Positions 4,675-10,452 of a stretch of 11,735 nucleotides of DNA are shown here, piece by piece; the stretch's first letter is position 1; each line of letters starts with the position of its first letter. The position numbers were made by a program, and so were the translations under genes. Below the pieces are notes generated by a model, which worked only from the letters and a program-made list of their open reading frames with translations, did no database searches and was not told where the DNA came from. The stretch comes from Sulfurimonas sp. (GTDB taxonomy: Bacteria; Campylobacterota; Campylobacteria; Campylobacterales; Sulfurimonadaceae), in the NCBI GenBank assembly GCA_027063295.1, contig JAMORZ010000081.1:1-11735 (forward strand), written 5' to 3'.

Positions 4675-6624
4675 GTGAATTTTATAAGTCTAATTGCAGC
4701 TTCAACACTTCTTGCTGGTACACTTAGTGCCTATGAAGGGTGTGCAGATACAAAAAAAGAAGCACTGTTTATGTTAAGTGGTAATATCCGCTCAACGGTA
4801 AGTGATAGTTTCGATAAAACAGTAAGTGTAGATAAAACTCAAGACTCTACAGATGTTCAAGAAAAAATAACTTCTTATCAAAAAACAGCTACTAACCTCT
4901 CTTTGGTCAACATACACTATGTTAAAAAAGATGATCTCATCTGTGCTGTAGTTGAAAAAGAAGATCAAGTGAAAAACACAAAAAGACTTCTTCAAAAAGC
5001 ATTGCTTTATGATAAAAAAAATCTACCAAATGATATCAATGAAAAAGTCAAAAAATTAGATAAGTGGCTCAATGATCTTACACAATTAGGTTACCTTATG
5101 CCTGTTTTTCTTGAAGATTCTTCTAAGGAGCAAGAGATTCTTAACAAAAAAGAGAAGCTCTTTAGAGATCTCTATACAGAGAATCTTGCAAAAGCAAACT
5201 CACTTATCTGGAAAAGTTGTGCAAAAGACCAAAAAGAAGCAAAAACCGCACTCAATACATTAATGTTCAAACATGCTGGAAAAACAAAAGAGAAAGGTTT
5301 TTTTGATTCCATCACATCTATTTTTAGTGGAAATGATGATGATATGATCATCAATCTTTTTACAAAACAGATTACATATACAAAAAAACCAAAAGAAGTA
5401 TGCGCTATTATCAAAAAAGATGAGCTTTTAAATGTAACAAAATCGATGTATGCTGATATGACACACTTCTCATTTTCAAGTCTCGACAAAGATCCTACAA
5501 AACGGTATAAAGAGATTCAAAATCTCTTAGAACAACTCAAGGTTAGCAAAGCTCTTATCGCGCTCTATCCAGATATATATACAGATATATATACAGATAC
5601 ACATTTTCAAACTTTAGCACAATTAAAATCAACTCTACAATCAGAGCTTGAAAAGACACACCCTCAGTATGTAGTTTTTCACATTAAAGGTAAACAGATT
5701 ACTCTAAAACTTGATAACAAAGTGATTAAGAACAACAAAAAATATTATCTTCCAGAGGGGGATTATACATATACGATCACAACTCCTAAAAGATGTCCAA
5801 TAACTGGTACACTCAGTCTAGATAAATTTGAAAATATTGAAATTGAAGATGATTTTGAAGATCAACAACTTCCTACTGTTATCTTCGTTACAGATAAAGA
5901 GCTTAATATTGTTCTAGATGGAAGAATTATAAAACCAAATATTGTTACTCCGATCAACAAATGTCAAGGTGAAGCACACTATGTTGTAAAATTTGCAGGG
6001 CAAAGTGATATGGGGGAGATAGATCTTAGTGCAAATGCAACAGAAACTGTTGAGCTTGAATTTTTATCTCCACAAGAACTTCAAATCTTCAATGATGCCA
6101 AAACAAAAAAGTTTGAAACTACTACACAAACAAAATTTTCAGAATCTCTTACACCAATAGCAAACAAAACTTTGGAGTTTGTTGTAGAGAGTGATGTTGA
6201 ACATGGAACACTCTCACTTCATGAACGTGGTAGCTTTAAATACACATCAGATAAAGATTTTGTGGGACAAGACAGTTTTGAATATGTTATCAAAGCAAAT
6301 GGCAAAACAAGTGCTCCAAAAGTTGTAAATATCATTGTAAAACCATCAAATATCATCACAAAAACGATTGAAGATGTTAAAGAAGCAATTCCTGAAGATC
6401 AAAATCTGACCAAAAAAATGGATGAAGCGAAGAAAAAAGCAAAAGAGGAAGTTAAAAAGGTAAAAGAGAATGTTTCTGAAGTGGTAGATGAACAAAAAGA
6501 AGCAAAATACCAACGTTTTAAATCTTATGTCGATTCGGTACAAGATGTAGAGACATTGAAAAAACTACAAAAAAAATATCCTGATATGTTCCAGAGAGTT
6601 TTAAAGGAAAAACTTGGAGAATAA
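4675..6624 (+). CDS. Secreted multidomain protein with duplicated LPP20-like domain, PEGA-like and Ig-like domains
   Basis: The protein has 649 residues. Residues 1-19 are a signal peptide ending LSA; there is no good lipobox before Cys23, so it is probably periplasmic or secreted rather than a lipoprotein. Residues about 20-110 resemble an LPP20-type domain. Residues about 178-262 repeat its pattern: CA..KEA at the front and KK..[IV]CA[VI][VI] later, with Cys23/Cys90 and Cys182/Cys243. Two PEGA-like beta segments follow (about 331-393 and 399-464), each with one cysteine (374, 430). Next comes a bacterial Ig/cadherin-like domain with the GTLSLHERGSFKYT and GQDSFEYVI signature (about 488-556), then a Lys/Glu-rich helix (about 560-649). 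The start is GTG at 4675 behind TTGGAG. The gene overlaps the next one by 11 bases. It may be a cell-envelope scaffold or adhesion protein; the exact role is unknown. Confidence 0.85.
   Translation: MNFISLIAASTLLAGTLSAYEGCADTKKEALFMLSGNIRSTVSDSFDKTVSVDKTQDSTDVQEKITSYQKTATNLSLVNIHYVKKDDLICAVVEKEDQVKNTKRLLQKALLYDKKNLPNDINEKVKKLDKWLNDLTQLGYLMPVFLEDSSKEQEILNKKEKLFRDLYTENLAKANSLIWKSCAKDQKEAKTALNTLMFKHAGKTKEKGFFDSITSIFSGNDDDMIINLFTKQITYTKKPKEVCAIIKKDELLNVTKSMYADMTHFSFSSLDKDPTKRYKEIQNLLEQLKVSKALIALYPDIYTDIYTDTHFQTLAQLKSTLQSELEKTHPQYVVFHIKGKQITLKLDNKVIKNNKKYYLPEGDYTYTITTPKRCPITGTLSLDKFENIEIEDDFEDQQLPTVIFVTDKELNIVLDGRIIKPNIVTPINKCQGEAHYVVKFAGQSDMGEIDLSANATETVELEFLSPQELQIFNDAKTKKFETTTQTKFSESLTPIANKTLEFVVESDVEHGTLSLHERGSFKYTSDKDFVGQDSFEYVIKANGKTSAPKVVNIIVKPSNIITKTIEDVKEAIPEDQNLTKKMDEAKKKAKEEVKKVKENVSEVVDEQKEAKYQRFKSYVDSVQDVETLKKLQKKYPDMFQRVLKEKLGE
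5572..5595 (+). repeat. 12-base tandem duplication inside the secreted-protein gene
   Basis: GATATATATACA occurs twice in direct succession (5572-5583 and 5584-5595), followed by GATACACA as a decayed third start. The unit is a whole number of codons, so the reading frame is kept and DIYT is doubled (residues 300-307). It looks like slippage in an AT-rich stretch. Confidence 0.8.
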
Positions 6625-7363
6625 AAACTTTCATTTTTATGCTGTTATCATTGGAACTGAGATTCTCAATGGTAGAAGAGAGGATAAACATTTTAAGTTC
6701 CTCAAAGAGGAACTTGCAAAATATGATCATGAGCTTTTTGCCTCTTTTGTTCTTAAAGATGATGCAACTTTGATGAAAAACATCTACACTTTAATAAAAG
6801 ATGATCCAAAAGGTGTTTTGTTCTCATTTGGTGGTATAGGCTCTACACCTGATGATTTGACACGTGAAGTCGCTTCAGAAGTTTTTACAAATCAACCACC
6901 TCTAACACATCCACAATTTAAAAAAGATATTATAGAGCGATTTGAAGAGGAAGCTTATCCTCATAGAATTTTTATGGCAGATATCCCTGTTGGTTCTAAG
7001 CTTTTACACAATCCTATCAACAATATGTCTGGGTTCTCTTTGGAAGATCGCTACTTTTTTACACCAGGGTTTCCATCTATGGCACACCCAATGGTAAAAG
7101 ATGTTATCGCAACTTATTTTTATCACAATGCAGAGAAAAAACACCGCTTAACACTGCTGGCACAAACAAGTGAAAATACACTTATATCTTTGATGCAACA
7201 ACTTCCTAAAGAGATAGAACTCTCTTCTTTACCGATGTTTATAGATAACAATCCCCATGTTGAACTCTCTCTTGCATCACAAGAGAAACAACTTCTTCAA
7301 AAAGAGTTTGATAAATTTATACAAATGTTACAAACATCACAAATCTTATATAAAATACTATAA
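6614..7363 (+). CDS. CinA N-terminal-like (molybdopterin-binding fold) protein without a deamidase domain
   Basis: The 249-residue protein has the MoaB/Mog-type fold seen in the N-terminal half of CinA. It starts with AVIIGTEILNGRREDKHFKFL and carries GGIGSTPDDLTREVA (about residues 75-89), the conserved nucleotide/molybdopterin-binding signature. The C-terminal nicotinamide-mononucleotide deamidase domain of full CinA is absent. In known relatives the N-terminal domain hydrolyses ADP-ribose or binds molybdopterin, and neither activity can be assigned from sequence alone. The start is TTG at 6614 with AAGGA at 6604-6608 and a spacing of 5. It overlaps the preceding gene by 11 bases, so the two are translationally coupled and probably one operon. 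No functional link between a secreted scaffold and this cytoplasmic enzyme is obvious. Confidence 0.88.
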   Translation: MENKNFHFYAVIIGTEILNGRREDKHFKFLKEELAKYDHELFASFVLKDDATLMKNIYTLIKDDPKGVLFSFGGIGSTPDDLTREVASEVFTNQPPLTHPQFKKDIIERFEEEAYPHRIFMADIPVGSKLLHNPINNMSGFSLEDRYFFTPGFPSMAHPMVKDVIATYFYHNAEKKHRLTLLAQTSENTLISLMQQLPKEIELSSLPMFIDNNPHVELSLASQEKQLLQKEFDKFIQMLQTSQILYKIL

Positions 7364-7387
7364 AATCAAGGAATTTTCTCCTATTTA

Positions 7388-7425
7388 TTTGAAAATTGGT
7401 ACTTTTTTTGCTTTTTATTTTCAAA
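7388..7425 (+). promoter_or_regulatory. Candidate sigma-54 promoter enclosed by a 9-bp inverted repeat
   Basis: TGGTACT (7397-7403), four T, then TTGCT (7408-7412) matches the sigma-54 pattern TGGCACG-N4-TTGCW. The GG (7398-7399) and GC (7410-7411) are exactly 12 bases apart. Initiation would fall near 7423, leaving a 28-base leader with AAGAG before the ATG at 7451. The core is framed by TTTGAAAAT (7388-7396) and ATTTTCAAA (7417-7425), a perfect inverted repeat that could be an operator. No sigma-70 -10 box is obvious in the 87-base gap. Confidence 0.5.
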
Positions 7426-7450
7426 AATGACAATAAAAGAGTAAAAAAAT

Positions 7451-8080
7451 ATGGCGATTAGTATGAATAACCATGTCTTTAAAGGGCATAAAACTCTTCT
7501 TGGAAACAGATATGTAACATATGGTGAAGTTGAACTTCCAACACGTTTTGATGTATATCCAAAGTCAAATGTTGGATTTGACTGGGGTAATGGTGGAAAA
7601 GCTTCTATGCAACTTGCATTTTCTATGTTGTATCAACTTACAAACAAAGAGCTTGCAGAAGAAAATGTTTCAAAGTTTACAAATGATGTTATAAAAAAAC
7701 TCAATTCAAGAGACTGGACACTCAAAGCAAAAGATGTTTTAGAGTGGATCGAAAAAAATTGTGAACTTCCTGAAGAACCACAAATAACACAAGAAACTCC
7801 TCCTCAAAAACAAGTAACAAGAGTGCAGCCAAAAGCAACAAGAAAAGGGAGAAAAAACCGTTCAAATGTTGTCAAAGAGATATGCAAAGAGATAGGTATC
7901 ACACAAAAACAGCTTGCTGAGATACTAGAAGTTCCAGAAGGTACAGTAAGTAGCTGGGCTGTTAAAAATGAGATTCCCCGTCTTGGGAAAAAAGCGATAG
8001 AGTTTTATATGCAAAATATCAAAAATCAAAAAATAGTAGATAGCTACAGAAGTTTTCAACAACTTCTTAAAGCTTCGTAA
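7451..8080 (+). CDS. DUF6166 domain fused to a helix-turn-helix domain, putative regulator
   Basis: The protein has 209 residues. Residues about 10-103 resemble the DUF6166 family: a GNRYVTYGE strand, FDVYPKS, the core VGFDWGNGGKASMQLAFSML, and a closing WTLKAKDVLEWI. A Pro/Gln/Lys/Arg-rich linker follows (about 105-137). Residues about 139-188 are a Cro/CI-like helix-turn-helix (ITQKQLAEILEVPEGTVSSWAVKNEIPR), with a short helical tail after it. The likely role is DNA-binding regulation, with the N-terminal domain sensing or binding an unknown partner; DUF6166 has no established function that I know. The ATG at 7451 follows AAGAG (7437-7441) and a candidate sigma-54 promoter. The small gene at 8097 follows after 16 bases. 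Phage-like domains suggest an old mobile origin, but composition is like its neighbours. Confidence 0.85.
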   Translation: MAISMNNHVFKGHKTLLGNRYVTYGEVELPTRFDVYPKSNVGFDWGNGGKASMQLAFSMLYQLTNKELAEENVSKFTNDVIKKLNSRDWTLKAKDVLEWIEKNCELPEEPQITQETPPQKQVTRVQPKATRKGRKNRSNVVKEICKEIGITQKQLAEILEVPEGTVSSWAVKNEIPRLGKKAIEFYMQNIKNQKIVDSYRSFQQLLKAS

Positions 8081-8096
8081 AATAAGAAAGGATCCA

Positions 8097-8288
8097 ATGA
8101 AACCAAAAGATGAAATTACGCGAAGTCTACTTATAGATAGAAAAACGTGGGATGATGCGATGAAATACTCAAGAGGAAGATACAAAATGAGTCTCTCAAA
8201 AGTGGTAGAATCACTCCTTCAAGAGTGGCTAGTCAAAGAAAAACGCAAACCTCTTGACAACTCAAAACAAGGAAAGTTTTTCGAATAG
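8097..8288 (+). CDS. Small ribbon-helix-helix-like protein
   Basis: The 63-residue protein begins with a short beta-prone stretch (EITRSLLID, about residues 6-14). A helix follows (KTWDDAMKYSRGRY, about 16-29), then MSLSKVVESLLQEWL (about 31-45), whose Ser-Leu-Ser start and hydrophobic spacing resemble the second helix of Arc/MetJ-type ribbon-helix-helix proteins. The tail is basic and polar. The ATG at 8097 has GAAAGGA (8086-8092) at a spacing of 4. It lies 16 bases after the DUF6166-HTH gene with no promoter or terminator between, so the two are probably one transcript. No toxin gene is beside it, so an antitoxin role has no support; a co-regulator of the upstream protein is more likely. 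The fold call is by pattern only. Confidence 0.75.
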   Translation: MKPKDEITRSLLIDRKTWDDAMKYSRGRYKMSLSKVVESLLQEWLVKEKRKPLDNSKQGKFFE

Positions 8289-8301
8289 AAAAGCTACCTT
8301 G
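8268..8301. terminator. Long imperfect hairpin at the convergent end of the RHH gene and ankyrin gene
   Basis: CAAGG (8268-8272) pairs with CCTTG (8297-8301), and AGTTTTTC (8275-8282) pairs with GAAAAGCT (8288-8295) with one G-T wobble. The internal loop is 2 by 1 and the terminal loop 5 bases. The ankyrin stop (8296-8294) lies in the right arm and the RHH stop (8286-8288) at the loop edge. In the ankyrin direction TTTTG follows immediately; in the plus direction a run of six T comes 12 bases later. It is probably a bidirectional terminator. Confidence 0.6.
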
Positions 8302-8797
8302 CATAGTCTGTATTTTTTGGAGCATTTTCATCATAGTCTAACAATTCCAAAACAGACTTTTTATTCATCTTTCTTGCAAAATCAACAGCACTAAACCCCT
8401 TTGAATCACGTACATTTTGATCTGCACCATTTTCTAACAATATTTTTGCAATCTCAACCCTACCATAACATGCAGCTGCCATGAGAGCTGTAAAACCACT
8501 TCTTCTGTTTGTTTTATTTACATCGACACCCTGCTGGAGCATATAGTTTATCATTTTTATGTTGTTATAGGTGATCGCTATATCAAAAACACTTACACCC
8601 TCATCATCAAACTCAAATATATCTGCACCACTTTCTACAAGCAACATCAAAGTATCAAAGTCACATCCTGCACGAAGTGCACATGCAAGAACACCCTCTC
8701 CAAGATCATTACACTCTTGCAGATCACCGCCACTCTTGATATACTTTTTTATCCCAAGATAATCATCATTCTTAAAAAGTTCTAACCATTTATTCAT
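8294..8797 (-). CDS. Ankyrin-repeat protein
   Basis: The 167-residue cytoplasmic protein has no signal peptide and consists of ankyrin repeats. The clearest is SGFTALMAAACYGRVEIAKILLENGADQN followed by GFSAVDFARKMNKKSVLELL; earlier repeats are more diverged (GVLACALRAGCDFDTLMLLVESGAD and GVSVFDIAITYNNIKMINYMLQQGVDVN). Ankyrin proteins bind other proteins, and no enzyme domain is attached. An upstream in-frame ATG at 8815 would add MIYTFI. I prefer 8797 because a TATACT box (8809-8804) sits exactly six bases before it, so the mRNA would start at that ATG. The gene is divergent from dapD and convergent with the RHH gene. The binding partner cannot be told from the sequence. Confidence 0.9.
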   Translation of the reverse strand: MNKWLELFKNDDYLGIKKYIKSGGDLQECNDLGEGVLACALRAGCDFDTLMLLVESGADIFEFDDEGVSVFDIAITYNNIKMINYMLQQGVDVNKTNRRSGFTALMAAACYGRVEIAKILLENGADQNVRDSKGFSAVDFARKMNKKSVLELLDYDENAPKNTDYAR

Positions 8798-8803
8798 AAT
8801 GAA

Positions 8804-8809
8804 AGTATA
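8804..8809 (-). promoter_or_regulatory. -10 box of the ankyrin gene, probable leaderless transcript
   Basis: On the minus strand the order is TATACT, TTCATT, ATG (8797). This is the same six-base distance as at nadK. No Shine-Dalgarno sequence is seen before either possible ATG. Confidence 0.45.
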
Positions 8810-8836
8810 TATCATTTTTCATTAGTTGTTTTTATG

Positions 8837-8842
8837 TATAAT
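8837..8842 (+). promoter_or_regulatory. -10 box of dapD
   Basis: A perfect TATAAT preceded by TG. A start near 8849 gives a leader of about 25 bases with a weak AGCGAG ribosome-binding site (8862-8867). The opposing -10 box of the ankyrin gene is 27 bp away, so the two polymerase footprints overlap. Confidence 0.55.
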
Positions 8843-8873
8843 TGCACCATTAAATTAATTAAGCGAGAATTCA

Positions 8874-10073
8874 ATGGAAGTTATTCAAACAACTGATGCT
8901 TTTAAAGCACTTATAGAAGATATAAAAACAAATACAGCTGGGTATCGTGACCCTTTGGCATTTGGTATTGCAAGAGTGGATCTTGGACAACTCAACACTG
9001 ACAAGTCTCTTCAAGCAACCTACCCTGTAGTAAACTGGGATGAGAATTTTGGAAGTGCTGCGATCTTCATTAAAGCACTTGCAGAGCAAGGTGTAGAAGT
9101 AGATTTTACACAATCAGAAGTAGTTTGTAATGTAAACGCTGAGTTTTTAAAAAACTGTCTTAATGCTTTTACTCCATACAGTGATGAAGCTCATGGTGAT
9201 GCACACAAAAACATCCAAGTTATCTCTGCACTTTATAACCAAATGGTAAATGTAGGTGCTAAAGATGGTGAGTTTAAAGTATGTTTTATCTTTGATGATG
9301 CTCCACTGAAAAGTGTAGAAGCAACTTACCTCAAGCTCTATGCTATCTCACTTGCTAAAGTTGGTCTTCGTGAGATCTGTCTTGATGGTGCTTTTGGTGC
9401 ATTGCCAAATGTTGCATGGTCAAATGGACAACCAATTGAGCTTGATTATCTAAGAGAGTATGAGATTGAACTCAAGTTTGCAAACGAGTACCCACATATC
9501 GACTTTGTAGATAAATTCCCACGTTTTTTACAACATATTATCCCTGCTGACAATACTCGTATCTTAGATACTTCAAAAGTGCGTTTTGGTGCACAACTTG
9601 CTGCTGGTACTACTGTAATGCCAGGTGCTTCATACATCAACTTCAATGCTGGTACAACAGGTGTAAGTATGGTTGAGGGTCGTATCTCTTCATCTGCTAT
9701 CGTTGGTGATGGTAGTGATGTTGGAGGTGGTGCTTCTATCTTAGGTGTTCTAAGTGGAACAGATGGAAACCCTATCTCTGTAGGTAGAAACTGTCTCTTA
9801 GGTGCTAACTCTGTATGTGGTATCCCACTTGGTGATGGGTGTATCATCGATGCTGGTGTGGCTATCTTAGAGGGAACAAAAATCTCTATCTACCCTGAAG
9901 AATTGAAAAAAATCATGGAAGTAAACACAAACATGAAAATGGAAGGTGAGATCTTCAAAGGGAAACAACTCGCGGGTCTTTATGGTATCCACTATAGACA
10001 AAACTCTATGACAGGTGAGATCACAGCTTCTCGTTCAACAAGAGAGATCAAACTTAACGCTGATCTTCACTAA
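8874..10073 (+). CDS. dapD: 2,3,4,5-tetrahydropyridine-2,6-dicarboxylate N-succinyltransferase
   Basis: DapD transfers succinate from succinyl-CoA to tetrahydrodipicolinate in the succinylase branch of lysine and meso-diaminopimelate synthesis. It acts in the cytoplasm, normally as a trimer. The 399-residue protein has a long N-terminal region (about 1-230) and a C-terminal left-handed beta helix of hexapeptide repeats (about 235-335). This includes MVEGRISSSAIVGDGSDVGGGAS (about 266-288), whose Glu268 matches the catalytic glutamate I recall from the actinobacterial enzyme, and GRNCLLGANSVCGIPLGDGC. The size and type fit the long DapD of Campylobacterota rather than the short E. coli form. 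The ATG at 8874 has a weak AGCGAG site and its own TATAAT box. The following gene has its own promoter, so dapD is probably transcribed alone. Confidence 0.96.
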   Translation: MEVIQTTDAFKALIEDIKTNTAGYRDPLAFGIARVDLGQLNTDKSLQATYPVVNWDENFGSAAIFIKALAEQGVEVDFTQSEVVCNVNAEFLKNCLNAFTPYSDEAHGDAHKNIQVISALYNQMVNVGAKDGEFKVCFIFDDAPLKSVEATYLKLYAISLAKVGLREICLDGAFGALPNVAWSNGQPIELDYLREYEIELKFANEYPHIDFVDKFPRFLQHIIPADNTRILDTSKVRFGAQLAAGTTVMPGASYINFNAGTTGVSMVEGRISSSAIVGDGSDVGGGASILGVLSGTDGNPISVGRNCLLGANSVCGIPLGDGCIIDAGVAILEGTKISIYPEELKKIMEVNTNMKMEGEIFKGKQLAGLYGIHYRQNSMTGEITASRSTREIKLNADLH

Positions 10074-10109
10074 ATATCTCTTCTAATTTATCTCTTAGCT
10101 TCTTAAGGT

Positions 10110-10115
10110 TATAAT
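10110..10115 (+). promoter_or_regulatory. -10 box of the small flagellar-like gene
   Basis: A perfect TATAAT followed by a leader of about 16 bases with AAGGAG (10126-10131) at a spacing of 6 before the ATG. It has neither a sigma-54 nor a clear sigma-28 pattern, although the product looks flagellar. Confidence 0.5.
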
Positions 10116-10137
10116 TTACTTATATAAGGAGCAAGAG

Positions 10138-10446
10138 ATGAATATTTCTAACAATATAGCTTCACTACAAGCAAACCAAACTTTTTTAAATACAACTGCA
10201 AATAATATTGCAAATGTAAATACAGATGGATTTATCCCTCAAGATACACGTATAGAAAATCAGACTGCCCAAACACCAACAGCTACAACAAGAATGGCTG
10301 ATGATAATGGTTCACTTCAAAGTCAAACAGATTTGGCAAAAGAGATTCCTGATCAGATTGTTTCAGGTGGTGTAGCAGAGGCAAATGTAAGTGCTATCAA
10401 AACACAAGATGAGATGATGGGTACTCTTTTAGATATAAAAGCCTAA
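10138..10446 (+). CDS. Miniature flagellar rod-type protein (FlgC/FlgG ends without a middle)
   Basis: The 102-residue protein joins two flagellar axial-protein motifs. The N-terminus (about 1-38) has the rod signature ANNIANVNTDGF (21-32). The C-terminus (about 62-102) has DLAKEIPDQIVSGGVAEANVSAIKTQDEMMGTLLDIKA-like spacing typical of the last helix of FlgC, FlgG and FlgE. The intervening domain of the usual proteins (FlgC is about 135 residues, FlgG about 260) is mostly missing, with only a Thr/Gln-rich linker left. Both helices needed for axial packing are present, so this may be a working short subunit or an assembly accessory rather than a fragment. It has its own TATAAT box and a good AAGGAG ribosome-binding site, and no other flagellar gene is in the window. 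Its stop overlaps that of the NlpC/P60 gene. Confidence 0.82.
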   Translation: MNISNNIASLQANQTFLNTTANNIANVNTDGFIPQDTRIENQTAQTPTATTRMADDNGSLQSQTDLAKEIPDQIVSGGVAEANVSAIKTQDEMMGTLLDIKA

Positions 10447-10452
10447 AAGAGT
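10423..10452. terminator. Inverted repeat at the overlapping ends of the flagellar-like and NlpC/P60 genes
   Basis: ACTCTTTTAG (10423-10432) and CTAAAAGAGT (10443-10452) are perfect 10-bp arms with a 10-base loop. Both stop codons (TAA 10444-10446 and TAG 10445-10443) are in the right arm. No T-run follows in either direction. It is a probable shared terminator or 3'-end structure, and the arms are also coding. Confidence 0.5.

Noticed and set aside
4729..4743. Lipoprotein box before Cys23 of the secreted protein
   Set aside because: The residues before the cysteine are Tyr-Glu-Gly, not a Leu-Ala/Ser-Gly/Ala type lipobox; a signal peptidase I site after LSA fits better.
8097..8797. Toxin-antitoxin module made of the RHH-like gene and a neighbour
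   Set aside because: The upstream partner is itself a putative DNA-binding protein and the downstream gene is an ankyrin protein on the other strand; no toxin fold is seen.
9446..9847. Pro-rich minus-strand frame inside dapD
   Set aside because: It is the complement of the Gly-rich hexapeptide repeats of dapD and has no independent start signal.
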